A DNA stretch of 64,000 nucleotides, taken from the NCBI GenBank assembly GCA_036493895.1, contig DASXOZ010000050.1, positions 1 to 64,000 on the forward strand, in the 5' to 3' direction. The translations under genes were made by a program, and so were the position numbers. The notes below the pieces were generated by a model. The model worked only from the letters and a program-made list of their open reading frames with translations. It had not been told where the DNA came from and did no database searches. Origin of the DNA: Candidatus Binatia bacterium. Its GTDB lineage: Bacteria; Desulfobacterota; Binatia; UBA1149; CAITLU01. Shown here in pieces: positions 23,159 to 32,671 of this stretch. Each line of letters begins with the position of its first letter. Position 1 is the first letter of the stretch.

Positions 23159-24166
23159 CTAACGCGGCTCATACACGCGAATCTCGGCCGGTTGGCTGCC
23201 ACGACTCGGAATCGCCAGGTAGAGTCTCTTCGAGGCGGGCGCAAGCAACGATGTGCGCGAGCGTGCCGACGTCACGATCCGTTGGCTTCGTCGCCAGCCT
23301 TTCCCGTCCGGCGCGAACACGTCCAGGAATCCTTCCCCGCCGGACGCGTAAAGCAATCCCGTATCGCCGTCCAGGAACAGGTCGTCGACGTCGGCGACAC
23401 AGTCGAAGGACGCAATCGTGGCTCCTGATTCCGTATCCAGCACGACGACCTGCGGTGGGTTCCGGCAACCGACGAACAACCGATGATGCCTTTGGTCGAG
23501 AGCCATCGGGAAGTTCTCGCAGTGCGCAGGCAACGCCCACGATGCGAGGACGTTGTGCTTGTCGCGGTCAACGACTGCCACGGACGAGGTCGCGGGCAGA
23601 TTGACGAATGCGCGCGATCCGAGGCTTTCCATCTCGAACGCTTCAGGATGCGACGTCAATGGAATATCGGCCAGCCGCGTGCCGGTTTTTACGTCGATGA
23701 TTCCAATTCCGCCGGAGCCGAAGCCCACATAGAGCTTGCCCTGCGTTTCATCGAAACGCAGGTTGTCGGCATCGGAACGGAAGTCTGCCGAGGAGATTTC
23801 TCTCAGCGTTTGCGCATCGTAGAAACGGCAGCTGCCGTCACCACCGCTGCTGACGGCGACTTGGCCGGCACCGGAAAGGTATGCGACGCCCTGGGGTTCG
23901 GTCACTCCCGCGATGCGGCCCGCGATGCTGCCGCCTTCGAGATCGACGACGAGGACGGAGTTGCTGGCGAGCGCGGCCACGAAGAGTCGCTTGCCCGCGG
24001 CGTCGATCGTCATGTGATCGATGCGGCCTGAGATGCCGGGCAGCGCGATGGTGCGGACGAGCTCGAGATGGGATTCGCCTGCCGACGCGTCAGGCACTGG
24101 AACTGACCCCAGCAGTAGCGAGAGAACGCAGAGGTTTCCGACTGCCCGACCAATCGTCAGCGCCAT
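23159..24166 (-). CDS. Exported YVTN-type beta-propeller protein
   Basis: A 335-residue periplasmic-type propeller. Signal peptide (AVGNLCVLSLLLGSVPVPDA SA), then six to seven blades marked by repeats such as RIDHMTIDAAGKRLFVAALA, LYVGFGSGGIGIIDVKTGTR and LYASGGEGFLDVFAPDGKGW. Cys pairs (HCENF, FVGCRN, SFDCVAD) may stabilise it. Intact length, unlike the truncated propeller at 2952. Divergent from the hybrid kinase, 67 bp apart. Ligand unknown. Confidence 0.75.
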   Translation of the reverse strand: MALTIGRAVGNLCVLSLLLGSVPVPDASAGESHLELVRTIALPGISGRIDHMTIDAAGKRLFVAALASNSVLVVDLEGGSIAGRIAGVTEPQGVAYLSGAGQVAVSSGGDGSCRFYDAQTLREISSADFRSDADNLRFDETQGKLYVGFGSGGIGIIDVKTGTRLADIPLTSHPEAFEMESLGSRAFVNLPATSSVAVVDRDKHNVLASWALPAHCENFPMALDQRHHRLFVGCRNPPQVVVLDTESGATIASFDCVADVDDLFLDGDTGLLYASGGEGFLDVFAPDGKGWRRSQRIVTSARSRTSLLAPASKRLYLAIPSRGSQPAEIRVYEPR

Positions 24167-24233
24167 AGTCCTGATCCAGAAAAGGCTGTCACCCTCAGGC
24201 GGGGAGCCGGTCCAATAACACGCCGCTTCCGCA

Positions 24234-26270
24234 ATGGAAGATCGAAAGGTTCACCCGGTTGGGGCGGGTCAACTTCGAGCGCACGACTTCGAGGTTTCCA
24301 GGCGGTCCTGTTCTCATTATTTTCGTTGCGTGCCGTTACCCCCGAAAGCGGTTGCCTCAGTTGGTGCCGAGCCGTTGCGCGAGAGCGAGGAGCGGTTTCG
24401 CATCGCGACGCAAGCAGGAAAAATCGGCGTCTGGGACTGGGACATCCTCGCCGACCGGATTCTATGGAGCGAATCGCTCTACACCATCTACGGCGTGACC
24501 CCGGGGAAGACCCACACGATCGAAGACTTCCGGGCCAGGGTCCACCCTGACGACCGCGACATGGTCCGCAGCGCGATCGGCAACGCGCTGGAGCACGACT
24601 CGCCCTCCGAGCTCGAATATCGCGCGGTGCGGCCGGACGGAAAAATCGTCTGGCTGTTCATCAACGCGAAAGTGATTCGCTCCGATGGCCGCCCGGTGAG
24701 AATGGTCGGTTCCACCCTGGACATCACCGAACGCAAGCGCGTCGAGATTGCCCTTCGCGAGAGCGAGCAACGCTTCGTCAAAGCTTTCAGCGCCAGTCCG
24801 CTCTGTCTGACGATATCGTCCCTTGCTACCGGCAAATTGCTGGAGGTGAACGAAGCATTCGTTGCGGTCACCGGTTACTCGCGCGACGAAGCGATCGGCA
24901 GGACCACCGCCGAGCTGGGCGTATGGGTACAGCCGAACGAACGGGAAGAGGAGCTGACTGCGGTCGAGGCTGCAGGATCGCTTCGCAACCGCGAGTATCG
25001 CTTTCGCATGCGCAACGGCCAGGAGATCACCGGGCTGCTCTCTGCCGAGGTGATCGACGTGGCCGGCGAGCGGTGCGCCTTGACGGTCATCCAGGACATC
25101 ACCGACCGCACGAAATACGAGGAGGCATTGCGCGTGGCGGATCGTCGCAAGGACGAGTTCATCGCCACCCTCGCTCACGAGCTGCGCAATCCGCTGGCAC
25201 CGATCCGCAACGGCATCGAACTTCTCAAGCGCGCGGCCGACGACCCTGTCCGCAATGCCGAGGTACTGGCGATGATGGACCGGCAGCTCGCACAGATGGT
25301 GCGCCTCGTCGACGACCTGCTCGACGTCAGCCGCATCAGCCGCGGCAAGTTCGAGCTGCGCACCGAACCGATCGAGCTGTCGAAGGCCGTTCGCAACGCC
25401 GTCGAAAGCTGCCGTCCGACCATGGACAGTGCCGGTCACCACTTCGTCGTCAGTGATCCCGACGAGACGATCCTGGTGCAGGCGGATCTTGCACGCCTGT
25501 CGCAGGTCATTGCGAATCTTCTCGACAATGCGGCCAAATACTCACCGCGCGGCAGCACGATCCGCCTCAGCGTCGAGTCCGGTCCGGGCGAGGCCGTGGT
25601 GCGGGTTCGCGACAACGGCATCGGCATTCCCACGTCGATGCTGCCGCAGGTCTTCGAGATGTTCACGCGCGCCGACACGTCGCTGGAGAAGCCGCAGTCG
25701 GGTCTCGGCATCGGCCTGACCATCGTCAAGCGGCTGGTGGAAATGCACGGCGGAAGCATCGAGGCGCACAGTGAAGGCGAAGGCAAGGGCAGCGAGTTTG
25801 TCGTGCGGTTGCCACGTCTCGGCTCGTCGCCGGCCCAGGAAGACTCTGCGTTCGACGCGACGCCCGATGTGACACACTGCCGGGTGCTGGTCGTGGACGA
25901 CAATCGCGATTCAGCAGAGAGCATGGCGATGGTGCTCGGCGCCATGGGACACGAGACGCGCATCGCCTACGATGGTCGCCAGGCACTCGCGTCCGCGGAA
26001 TCCTTCCAGCCCGACATGATCCTGCTCGACATCGGCATGCCGGTCATGAACGGCTACGAAGCCTGCCGCCGCATCCGCGAGCTGCCGTGGGGACGCAACG
26101 TGATGGTAGTGGCGATGACGGGATGGGGACACCTGCAAGATCGCGAGCGCTCGCGCAACGCCGGGTTCGACCATCACCTGACCAAGCCCGTCGACGTCGC
26201 GTCGCTGCAGCAGCTGCTCGCGGACCGGACGGGTTCCGGCTCCGGTGCGGGCGCACCTTCGTCGGCGTAA
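24234..26270 (+). CDS. PAS-PAS hybrid histidine kinase with C-terminal receiver
   Basis: A 678-residue cytoplasmic sensor kinase. Two PAS domains (about 50-170 with WDWDILADRILWSESLYTIY and ITERKRVE; about 178-300 with VNEAFVAVTGYSRDEAIG) lead to the phospho-acceptor His315 in LAHELRNPLAPIRNGIELL. The ATPase domain has NLLDNAAKYSPRG, DNGIGIP and GLGIGL. The receiver has Asp in MILLDIGMPVMNG (~603). No membrane helix or DNA-binding output. An alternative start is GTG 24330. Paralogous to the kinase at 49729-51312. Confidence 0.9.
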   Translation: MEDRKVHPVGAGQLRAHDFEVSRRSCSHYFRCVPLPPKAVASVGAEPLRESEERFRIATQAGKIGVWDWDILADRILWSESLYTIYGVTPGKTHTIEDFRARVHPDDRDMVRSAIGNALEHDSPSELEYRAVRPDGKIVWLFINAKVIRSDGRPVRMVGSTLDITERKRVEIALRESEQRFVKAFSASPLCLTISSLATGKLLEVNEAFVAVTGYSRDEAIGRTTAELGVWVQPNEREEELTAVEAAGSLRNREYRFRMRNGQEITGLLSAEVIDVAGERCALTVIQDITDRTKYEEALRVADRRKDEFIATLAHELRNPLAPIRNGIELLKRAADDPVRNAEVLAMMDRQLAQMVRLVDDLLDVSRISRGKFELRTEPIELSKAVRNAVESCRPTMDSAGHHFVVSDPDETILVQADLARLSQVIANLLDNAAKYSPRGSTIRLSVESGPGEAVVRVRDNGIGIPTSMLPQVFEMFTRADTSLEKPQSGLGIGLTIVKRLVEMHGGSIEAHSEGEGKGSEFVVRLPRLGSSPAQEDSAFDATPDVTHCRVLVVDDNRDSAESMAMVLGAMGHETRIAYDGRQALASAESFQPDMILLDIGMPVMNGYEACRRIRELPWGRNVMVVAMTGWGHLQDRERSRNAGFDHHLTKPVDVASLQQLLADRTGSGSGAGAPSSA

Positions 26271-26353
26271 CGGCCCGTCATCTGTTCGCGGTTGGGGGAC
26301 AGATCGAGCGATCGTCCGGGCAAGTGCTGGATTCACTCCTTTAGCAGCTGTGC

Positions 26354-26522
26354 CTAGCAGGCTGCGGAAAAACCCCTCCCGTCGGCCCGCACGCCGCTTG
26401 CACGCGACACCGGCGTTGCGAAAACTTGCTGTAGTCCGCAGCTACAGCGGCGTTTTCGCGCCTTGGTGTCGCGCGCAATCGACGCACGGACCTCGGTCCG
26501 GAGTTTTTCCGCAACCTGCTAG
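26354..26522. mobile_element. MITE-like palindromic element
   Basis: A 169-bp non-coding element with 20-bp terminal inverted repeats: the left end (26354-26373) is CTAGCAGGCTGCGGAAAAAC and the right end (26503-26522) is its complement with one mismatch. Inside lie a second pair of arms (GCGACACC ... GAAAAC at 26404-26425 against 26452-26472) and a central GCTGTAG/CTACAGC hairpin, so the whole unit can fold. No transposase. Its right end overlaps the mgtE stop codon. CTAG-ended repeats like these are typical of IS-derived MITEs. Confidence 0.8.
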
Positions 26523-27907
26523 AGAATCGTTCCGTGCATGACCACCATGGCGACCGAGAAATAGATTACCAGCCCGGTCACATCCACGAGCGTCGCGACA
26601 AAAGGAGCGGAGGAAGTGGCGGGGTCGGCACCGAGGCGTCGCAGGATCAGCGGGAGCATCGATCCCGAGATGGTTCCCCACAGCACGACGCCGACCAGGG
26701 AGAATGCAACCGTGAGCGCCACCAGGACCCAGTGGGGACCGTAGATGTCCGAGAACGCGCTCCACAACGCGATACGCACGAAACCGATCGAGCCGAGGAT
26801 CGCGCCGAGCGCGAGTCCCGACAGGACTTCGCGGCTTGCGATCTTCCACCAGTCTCCCAGCCGGAATTCCCCGAGTGCCATTGCACGGATGATGATCGTA
26901 GAGGCCTGGGAGCCCGAGTTTCCGCCGCTCGAGATGATCAGCGGCACGAACAGCGCCAGCACGACCGCTTTCGAGATCTCGCCTTCGAAATGACCCATCG
27001 CCGTGGCGGTGAGCATCTCGCCGATGAACAGGACGACCAGCCACGTCGCGCGCTTCTTCACCATCGTCGCAAACGAAGTCGTCATGTACGGCTGGTCGAG
27101 GGCGCCCGGTTCGACGCCGCCCATTCGCAGGGCGTTCTCGGTCTCTTCCTCGACCATCACGTCGATCACGTCGTCGACGGTCACAAACCCCACGACCCTC
27201 CCCTCCTTCTCGAGCACGGGCACGGCGAGCAGGTTGTACTTGCTGATCTTCTGCGCGACTCGCTCCTGCGGCTCGTGGACGCCCACGCTGATCGGTCGTC
27301 GCCGCATGACGTCCGTCACCGCCGTGGCCGGACCGGCCATGATGAGATCCTTTAACGAAACCGCTCCCAGGAGACGGTCTGACCCCGGCTCGAGGACATA
27401 GCACGCATAGATCGATTCCTTCTCGGCAGCTTCCGTACGGATGCAGTCGATCGCCTGCGACACCGTCATGGCCGGCTCGAGCCTGACGAACTCCGTCGTC
27501 ATGATCCCGCCGGCCGATTTCGGCGGATATTTGAGCAGCACCTCGACCTCCGCGCGGACGGCGGCGCTGAGGTTCGGCAACATGCGGTGTCGCTCGTGCG
27601 GGCTCATCCGCCGAAGCACGTACGCCCGCTCGTCTGACGATAGCGCTTCGAGGATCTGCGCGGCCTTCGCGGGATCGAGTTGTTCGACGATCGTGCCGCG
27701 GCGCCGCAGGTCGGGCTGGTCGAGCACCTGGACCGCTTTGTTCAGCGGCAGGTGCCCGAGGGCGTGAGCTGCCTCGGCCGTCGACATGTGGTTCAGAAGG
27801 TCTGCGAGGTCAGCGTCCCGCTGCTCCAGCAACTCGCTCGGAAAGTCCGGCGGCTCGTGCTCGAGCGAAGACCGCAGCGCGTCGATCAGTTCCTGTTGGT
27901 TCGACAT
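26519..27907 (-). CDS. mgtE: MgtE-type magnesium transporter
   Basis: A 462-residue Mg2+ channel/transporter. The MgtE N-domain (residues ~30-130, LLNHMSTAEAAHALGHLPLN, ERAYVLRRMSPHERH), two CBS domains (~140-260, IMTTEFVRLEPAMTVSQAID and FVTVDDVIDVMVEEE) and five membrane helices (LVVLFIGEMLTATAMGHFEG, IISSGGNSGSQASTIIIRAM) are all present. ATG 27905-27907 follows GGAGTCTTT. The stop TAG falls inside the right repeat of the MITE at 26354-26522, so the native end may have been altered slightly. Confidence 0.92.
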   Translation of the reverse strand: MSNQQELIDALRSSLEHEPPDFPSELLEQRDADLADLLNHMSTAEAAHALGHLPLNKAVQVLDQPDLRRRGTIVEQLDPAKAAQILEALSSDERAYVLRRMSPHERHRMLPNLSAAVRAEVEVLLKYPPKSAGGIMTTEFVRLEPAMTVSQAIDCIRTEAAEKESIYACYVLEPGSDRLLGAVSLKDLIMAGPATAVTDVMRRRPISVGVHEPQERVAQKISKYNLLAVPVLEKEGRVVGFVTVDDVIDVMVEEETENALRMGGVEPGALDQPYMTTSFATMVKKRATWLVVLFIGEMLTATAMGHFEGEISKAVVLALFVPLIISSGGNSGSQASTIIIRAMALGEFRLGDWWKIASREVLSGLALGAILGSIGFVRIALWSAFSDIYGPHWVLVALTVAFSLVGVVLWGTISGSMLPLILRRLGADPATSSAPFVATLVDVTGLVIYFSVAMVVMHGTIL

Positions 27908-28365
27908 AAAGACTCCTGAGGGCGCCCGGCAACCCACACCATCGGCGATGTCGGTCCACTGGTCGTGAACCGCGCCGGCCGAGCGGGCAACACGGGCGCA
28001 GACGATACGAGTCGCACGCCCGCTTCTTCAACTGGAATGAAATCTGGCCGCGTCACCCGCAAGAACAAACTCCGGAACGCCGCAGCGCCGGCGGGGACCA
28101 GCTGCCGTAAGGTGTCGATCCCCTGAAAGTTCCCCATTGATTCTATTGCCATCCTCGCCATCGTCCTGGCATCGCGCGATGAGAGTCCGGCCGAGGATCG
28201 AAGGGCCACCCGCTGACGAACGGGTGACGTCCGTTCACGGGCGCGAACCGGATCCTTTCTCAGGGCCGCGGCTGCTCCGAGGCGGCTCGATCACTGCGCA
28301 ACGCAGCCCGGCTCGTCGCTCGCGCTTCCAGTCGCCGGCGCTTTGGCGCATTGGTGAGTGCCACG
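27908..28365. other. Divergent promoter region, mgtE / L,D-transpeptidase
   Basis: 458 bp between divergent starts. The mgtE leader side is long enough for an Mg2+-responsive leader, but I cannot identify an M-box/ykoK fold by eye. A 107-codon frame on the minus strand (27886-28209) overlaps the mgtE start and lacks a ribosome-binding site; I treat it as chance. Confidence 0.4.
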
Positions 28366-29367
28366 ATGAGACGACTCGCCCTCGCCACCGCGTCGCTGAA
28401 CTTTCTCCTTTTCTCCGGTTTGATATCGGTCCCGCCGGCCGGCGCGGCCCATACCAAGGGTCGTGAGGTCGCGCCGCTCGCACCGGAATTCAAACCGGGT
28501 GACTACGTCTGGAAACCGGAGGCCTCGCCCGCCGGACCGGTCGTCGTCATCGTCAGCATCCCCGAACAGACGATGTTCGTTTATCGCAACGGCGTGCGAA
28601 TCGGTCGATCCACCGTCAGCACCGGCGCGAAGGGGCACGCGACGCCGACCGGCGTCTTCACCATCCTTCAAAAGAAAGTGGATCACGAGTCCTCGATCTA
28701 CAAGGGCTCGAAGATGCCGCACATGCAGCGACTGACGTGGGGCGGCATCGCGATGCACGCCGGTCAGCTCCCCGGCTATCCGGCGTCCCACGGGTGCGTG
28801 AGACTGCCCGTGGATTTCGCTGCCAAGCTCTACAAGGTGACGACCATGGGCACGACCGTCATCGTGACGGATCAGCGCAACGCGCCTGGCCGGACCGCCG
28901 ACCCCGGCCTGCTGCTCAGCGGCAAGACCGGAGAAGCACCCGGGGCACCATTGCCCGTCCAGGGCTTCGAATGGCAGCCGGAGAAATCTCCGAACGGCGC
29001 CGTGTCGATCATTTTCAGCATGGCGGACATGGTCGCCTACGTGTATCGCAATGGCGTGCAGATCGGGCGCGCGAGCTTCGGCCTCGACGAGCAGAGGCGT
29101 GTGCACGGAAGTCACGTCTACTCCGCGCTCGCAGCGGCGAATGTGGATGGTCCTCGTGAGTGGCTCTCCACTACGAGCATCGGCGGCGGTACGGCGCCGG
29201 ACGTAAAGACCCTCGCTGCCGCTACGACAACGATCTCCGCAGAGTTCGTCAGGAACGTGCGCGCGATCGTGGAACCGGGGACGTCGCTGATTCTTACCGA
29301 CCTGCCGGTGTCGCCCCAGACTCACAGCGAAAAAGGCTTCGAGATCATGACCACGGATCCGGAGTAG
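28366..29367 (+). CDS. Exported L,D-transpeptidase (YkuD)
   Basis: A 333-residue periplasmic enzyme that makes 3-3 peptidoglycan cross-links or attaches lipoproteins. Signal peptide (ATASLNFLLFSGLISVPPAG), YkuD domain from about residue 50 (VVVIVSIPEQTMFVYRNGVR). The catalytic motif is HAGQLPGYPASHGCVRLP, with the nucleophile Cys and the His pair. A second, YkuD-like N-terminal strand set (VSIIFSMADMVAYVYRNGVQ) recurs near residue 220 without the catalytic motif, so half the domain is duplicated. ATG 28366 preferred over TTG 28351. Confidence 0.88.
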   Translation: MRRLALATASLNFLLFSGLISVPPAGAAHTKGREVAPLAPEFKPGDYVWKPEASPAGPVVVIVSIPEQTMFVYRNGVRIGRSTVSTGAKGHATPTGVFTILQKKVDHESSIYKGSKMPHMQRLTWGGIAMHAGQLPGYPASHGCVRLPVDFAAKLYKVTTMGTTVIVTDQRNAPGRTADPGLLLSGKTGEAPGAPLPVQGFEWQPEKSPNGAVSIIFSMADMVAYVYRNGVQIGRASFGLDEQRRVHGSHVYSALAAANVDGPREWLSTTSIGGGTAPDVKTLAAATTTISAEFVRNVRAIVEPGTSLILTDLPVSPQTHSEKGFEIMTTDPE

Positions 29368-29375
29368 GCGCGCGG

Positions 29376-31130
29376 CTACGGCACCCAGTCTACCGAATGA
29401 TCTTGCAAATAATCATCGACCGCCGCACCAACGGTCGGATGGAACGTCTCCTCCCCCAGCAGTTCCATCAGCTCGAAGCGTACCAGCTTTTCCTTCACCG
29501 GATCTTTCATCTCGGCAAAGTGCAGCTCGATGCCCGCCTGTCTGAGCGTCGTAGCGAGTTCGCTCAGCATGTCGGCCGCCGTGACGTCGACACTCGTCAT
29601 GGGCTCGGCGGCCACTGTGACTCGACGAATCGAGTCAGGGGCCTCACGGATGGCCTCGACCATGCACTGCTGGAATAGGTCGGCATTGGCGAAGAACAGC
29701 GGCGCATCCCACCGGAACAGCAACAGTCCTGGCACGAGGCGTGCCTCCGGATAGCGCTGGATATCGTGAAAGCCGCGCACGCCCTCGACGCGTCCGAGCA
29801 CGGCGTAATGCGGCCGCCAGCCGTCCCACAGAAACTCGATCACCGCCAGCACGACCGCGATGCAGATTCCCGGCACGGCGCCCAGGATCAGCACGCCGGC
29901 AAAACAGGTCATCGACAGCCAGAACTCCCACTGCTGGATCCGAAAGATCCGCTTCAGGTCCGCGAACTCGAAAAGGCCGATTGCCGCAGCGATCACCACC
30001 GCCGCCAGGGCGCTGCTCGGCAGGTTTTTCAGCAGGTCGGGCGATGCGACCAACAGCAGCGCCACGGCTAACGCACTGACGACCCCGGTCAGTTGGGTTT
30101 TGTCGCCGGCAGCTTCGGCAACCGGGGTACGCGACGAACTGCTGCTGATCGGAAAACCCTGGAAAAAGCCCGCCGCCAGGTTGGCGACACCCAGTCCAAC
30201 CATTTCCTGGTTGGGATCGACATAGCTGCGAGTGCGCGCCGCATAGGTTCGTGACAGCACGCTGGTGTCGGCGAAAGCCACCAGTGCCGCAGCCACGCCG
30301 CCGAGAAGTACGCTCGTGACATCCACACCGCTCAGTCACGGAAGCGCGAAGGATGGCAGGCCCTGGGGCACTGCACCGAGAACCTTGACGCCGTGGCTGC
30401 TGAGATCGAGCCCTGCAACCGCCAGTGTTGCCAGCCCCATCACGATCAGCAGCGACGGCAGGCGCGGGACGCGCTTGAGCGCAAGAATCAGCGCGAGGCT
30501 GCCGCCGCCGACCGCGAAGCTATACCAGTTCGCTCGACCGGCGAGCAGTGCCTGTACCAGGTGCCAGACATCCAGTCCTGGACGCTCGCTTGTCAGCGAG
30601 ATTCCGAAGAGCTTCGGGCTCTGGCTGATCAGCACGGCCAGTGCGATGCCGTTCATGTAGCCATAGCGTATCGGCTTGGAGAGCAGCTCGGTGATGAACC
30701 CGAGACCCGACAGACCCGCAAGGATGCACACCGAACCGCTGACAACGGCCATCATGCCGGCCAGCGGCACCGCACGCATCGGATCAGAGCCGGACAGCGG
30801 CAGGACGACGCCGAGGATCAGCGCGGCAAGCGCCGAATCCGGACCGAGCACCAATATGCGACTCGGGCCGAATGCGGCGTATGCCAGCAGCGGGACGATC
30901 GTCGCGTACAGGCCGTAGACACCCGGCACACCGGAAGCTTCTGCGTAAGCGATACCGGCCGGCACCAGCATGCTGGTAAGTACCAGGCCGGCAGTCAGGT
31001 CATCGATCAGCCAGCGCCGCTCGTACTGCCTGAGCATGCCCAGACCCGGCAGCCAGCGCTGCCATCCGGTCTGGCGAGTCGGGATCGCGAGAGAGATGCT
31101 CCTGGAACCGGCCTGCAGTTCGACCGACAT
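29376..31130 (-). pseudogene. SulP-family anion transporter, interrupted by an in-frame TGA
   Basis: The two parts read as one SulP protein: 31130-30339 encodes residues 1-264 (VLTSMLVPAGIAYAEASGVP GVYGLYATIVPLLAYAAFG), and 30335-29376 encodes the rest, through the last helices and a C-terminal STAS domain (VTVAAEPMTSVDVTAADMLS). They are separated by a single TGA (30336-30338) with the frame unchanged on both sides (PSFALP-stop-LSGVDVTSVL). A GTG at 30324-30326 could restart translation. CGA to TGA is the simplest cause. A sequencing error is possible. Confidence 0.85.
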
Positions 31131-31389
31131 CTTCGTGCCCTTATCGCGTCAGCGAAGCAGGGCGAACTCCACGTCACGAGAACTTACCTGCGTCACAGCA
31201 GACTTCATCGGAACTTCATATAAAATCGAGTATTCTCGCCCGTCGAGAGTTTCCCGTGCCGTCCGCTCCGAGACAAAATGGCTCCCCCATGGAGTTCCTG
31301 CCTGCGTTCGAGCGGCGGCACCGCATCCAACACGGACGGGACAGGCATCGTTGATCGCCTCTGACGCCCTAAGAAGGGGGCTCGCGTCG

Positions 31390-32613
31390 ATGCGCCGACC
31401 TTCCTGGCTGACGAAGGCGTCGCTTCTCATCACGGGGACCGCGCAAGACCCGGTGGCGTTCGTGGCCAAGCTCCGCGACGAGGACCCCGTCTTCTGGATC
31501 CCGTACTACGAAGCGTGGCTCGTGACCCGGCACGATGACGTGCGGGCATTGTTCGCGGACGCGCGGGTGACAACCGATGCCCGCGCATATGAGCGCCACA
31601 TCCCGTCGGGCATCGCTGGCGCCGCGCGCTGGCTCGGTGCGATGCCGTTTCGCTCGATGCAATCGGACCCCCAGTCGGTGCCGCGTCGCCTGGCGATGGG
31701 CGTGCTGACACCGCGCGCCGTCGAGAGAACAGAGGAACGCATCCGTGAGGTGGTCGAACAGTGTGCCGCGCCGCTGCGGTCGCGCTCCGACGTGGTCGAC
31801 CTGATGACGGAGTTCACAACCCCGATTTCCACGATGGCCATCGGCCGCATCCTCGGGGTGCCGCCGAAGGGTGCCGACGAGATTCGCTTTCGTCAGCTGG
31901 CCGTCAAAGCCACGCGCGGCATTCGGCCCTTCCTCAGCGACGAGAAGCGGCTCAAGTCCGAGCGCTCCGCGGTGGAGATGTGCGAGTACGTGTCCGAGCT
32001 TGTCCGGGAACGTCGACGCGAGCCTGCCGACGATATGATTTCGGACCTGCTCGGTGCCTCTCGGGCGACCAGCAGCGATGAGATCGATGATGTCGTCCGT
32101 ATTGTGGCCGCGCTCGTCTCGGCCGGAACGGGAACCGTCGGCACCGCCTGCGCGCGCGCACTGCGCACGCTGCTGCTGCATCCCGCTCAACTCTGCCAAC
32201 TGCGTAGCGATCGATCACTGCTGCCCAACGCCGTGGACGAATTGCTGCGCTACGACAGCGGGCTGGCCGTGGTGCCCCGCTATGCGCTCGAGGACTTCGA
32301 ACTTCGCGGACGAGCCATCAAGAAGGGACAGCTGGTGGCACCCTGTATCCTTGCGGCCAATCGCGATCCGGACGTGTTCACGGATCCAGACCGCCTCGAC
32401 CTCGGCCGTGACTGCAGGCAGGCGCTCAGCTTCGGGTATGGGCCCCACTACTGCACGGGCACCGGCATTGCGCGTATCGAAATGCGGCTGATGCTCGACG
32501 CGGCTCTCGATTTCCTGCCACCCCGCGCCCGGCTTCTGACGGACCAGATCCGCTGGAGCGCCAGGGGCATGATGGCTCAGATCAGGAGCCTTCCGGTCGA
32601 CTTTGGGGCGTGA
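31390..32613 (+). CDS. Cytochrome P450
   Basis: A 407-residue soluble bacterial P450 monooxygenase. ATG 31390 lies 8 bp after an AGAAGGGGG tract. The family motifs are present: the I-helix AGTGT (245-249, in place of the common AGxET), ExxR as E284-L-L-R287, and the haem loop FGYGPHYCTGTGIARIEMRL with ligand Cys355. The I-helix lacks the acidic residue before the Thr, which may affect oxygen activation. No redox partner gene nearby. Substrate unknown. Confidence 0.88.
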   Translation: MRRPSWLTKASLLITGTAQDPVAFVAKLRDEDPVFWIPYYEAWLVTRHDDVRALFADARVTTDARAYERHIPSGIAGAARWLGAMPFRSMQSDPQSVPRRLAMGVLTPRAVERTEERIREVVEQCAAPLRSRSDVVDLMTEFTTPISTMAIGRILGVPPKGADEIRFRQLAVKATRGIRPFLSDEKRLKSERSAVEMCEYVSELVRERRREPADDMISDLLGASRATSSDEIDDVVRIVAALVSAGTGTVGTACARALRTLLLHPAQLCQLRSDRSLLPNAVDELLRYDSGLAVVPRYALEDFELRGRAIKKGQLVAPCILAANRDPDVFTDPDRLDLGRDCRQALSFGYGPHYCTGTGIARIEMRLMLDAALDFLPPRARLLTDQIRWSARGMMAQIRSLPVDFGA

Positions 32614-32671
32614 CTGGTTTGCGCCCATGGCACCACTCGGTCTCCCCGAGGACGCGTGCCGCGAAAATGCC

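Noticed and set aside
27886..28209. 107-codon frame upstream of mgtE as a leader gene
   Set aside because: No ribosome-binding site, overlaps the mgtE start, and codon pattern looks random.
30336..30338. TGA in sulP read as selenocysteine
   Set aside because: No recognisable SECIS hairpin directly downstream, the position is not a redox site in SulP proteins, and no selenocysteine genes are in the window.
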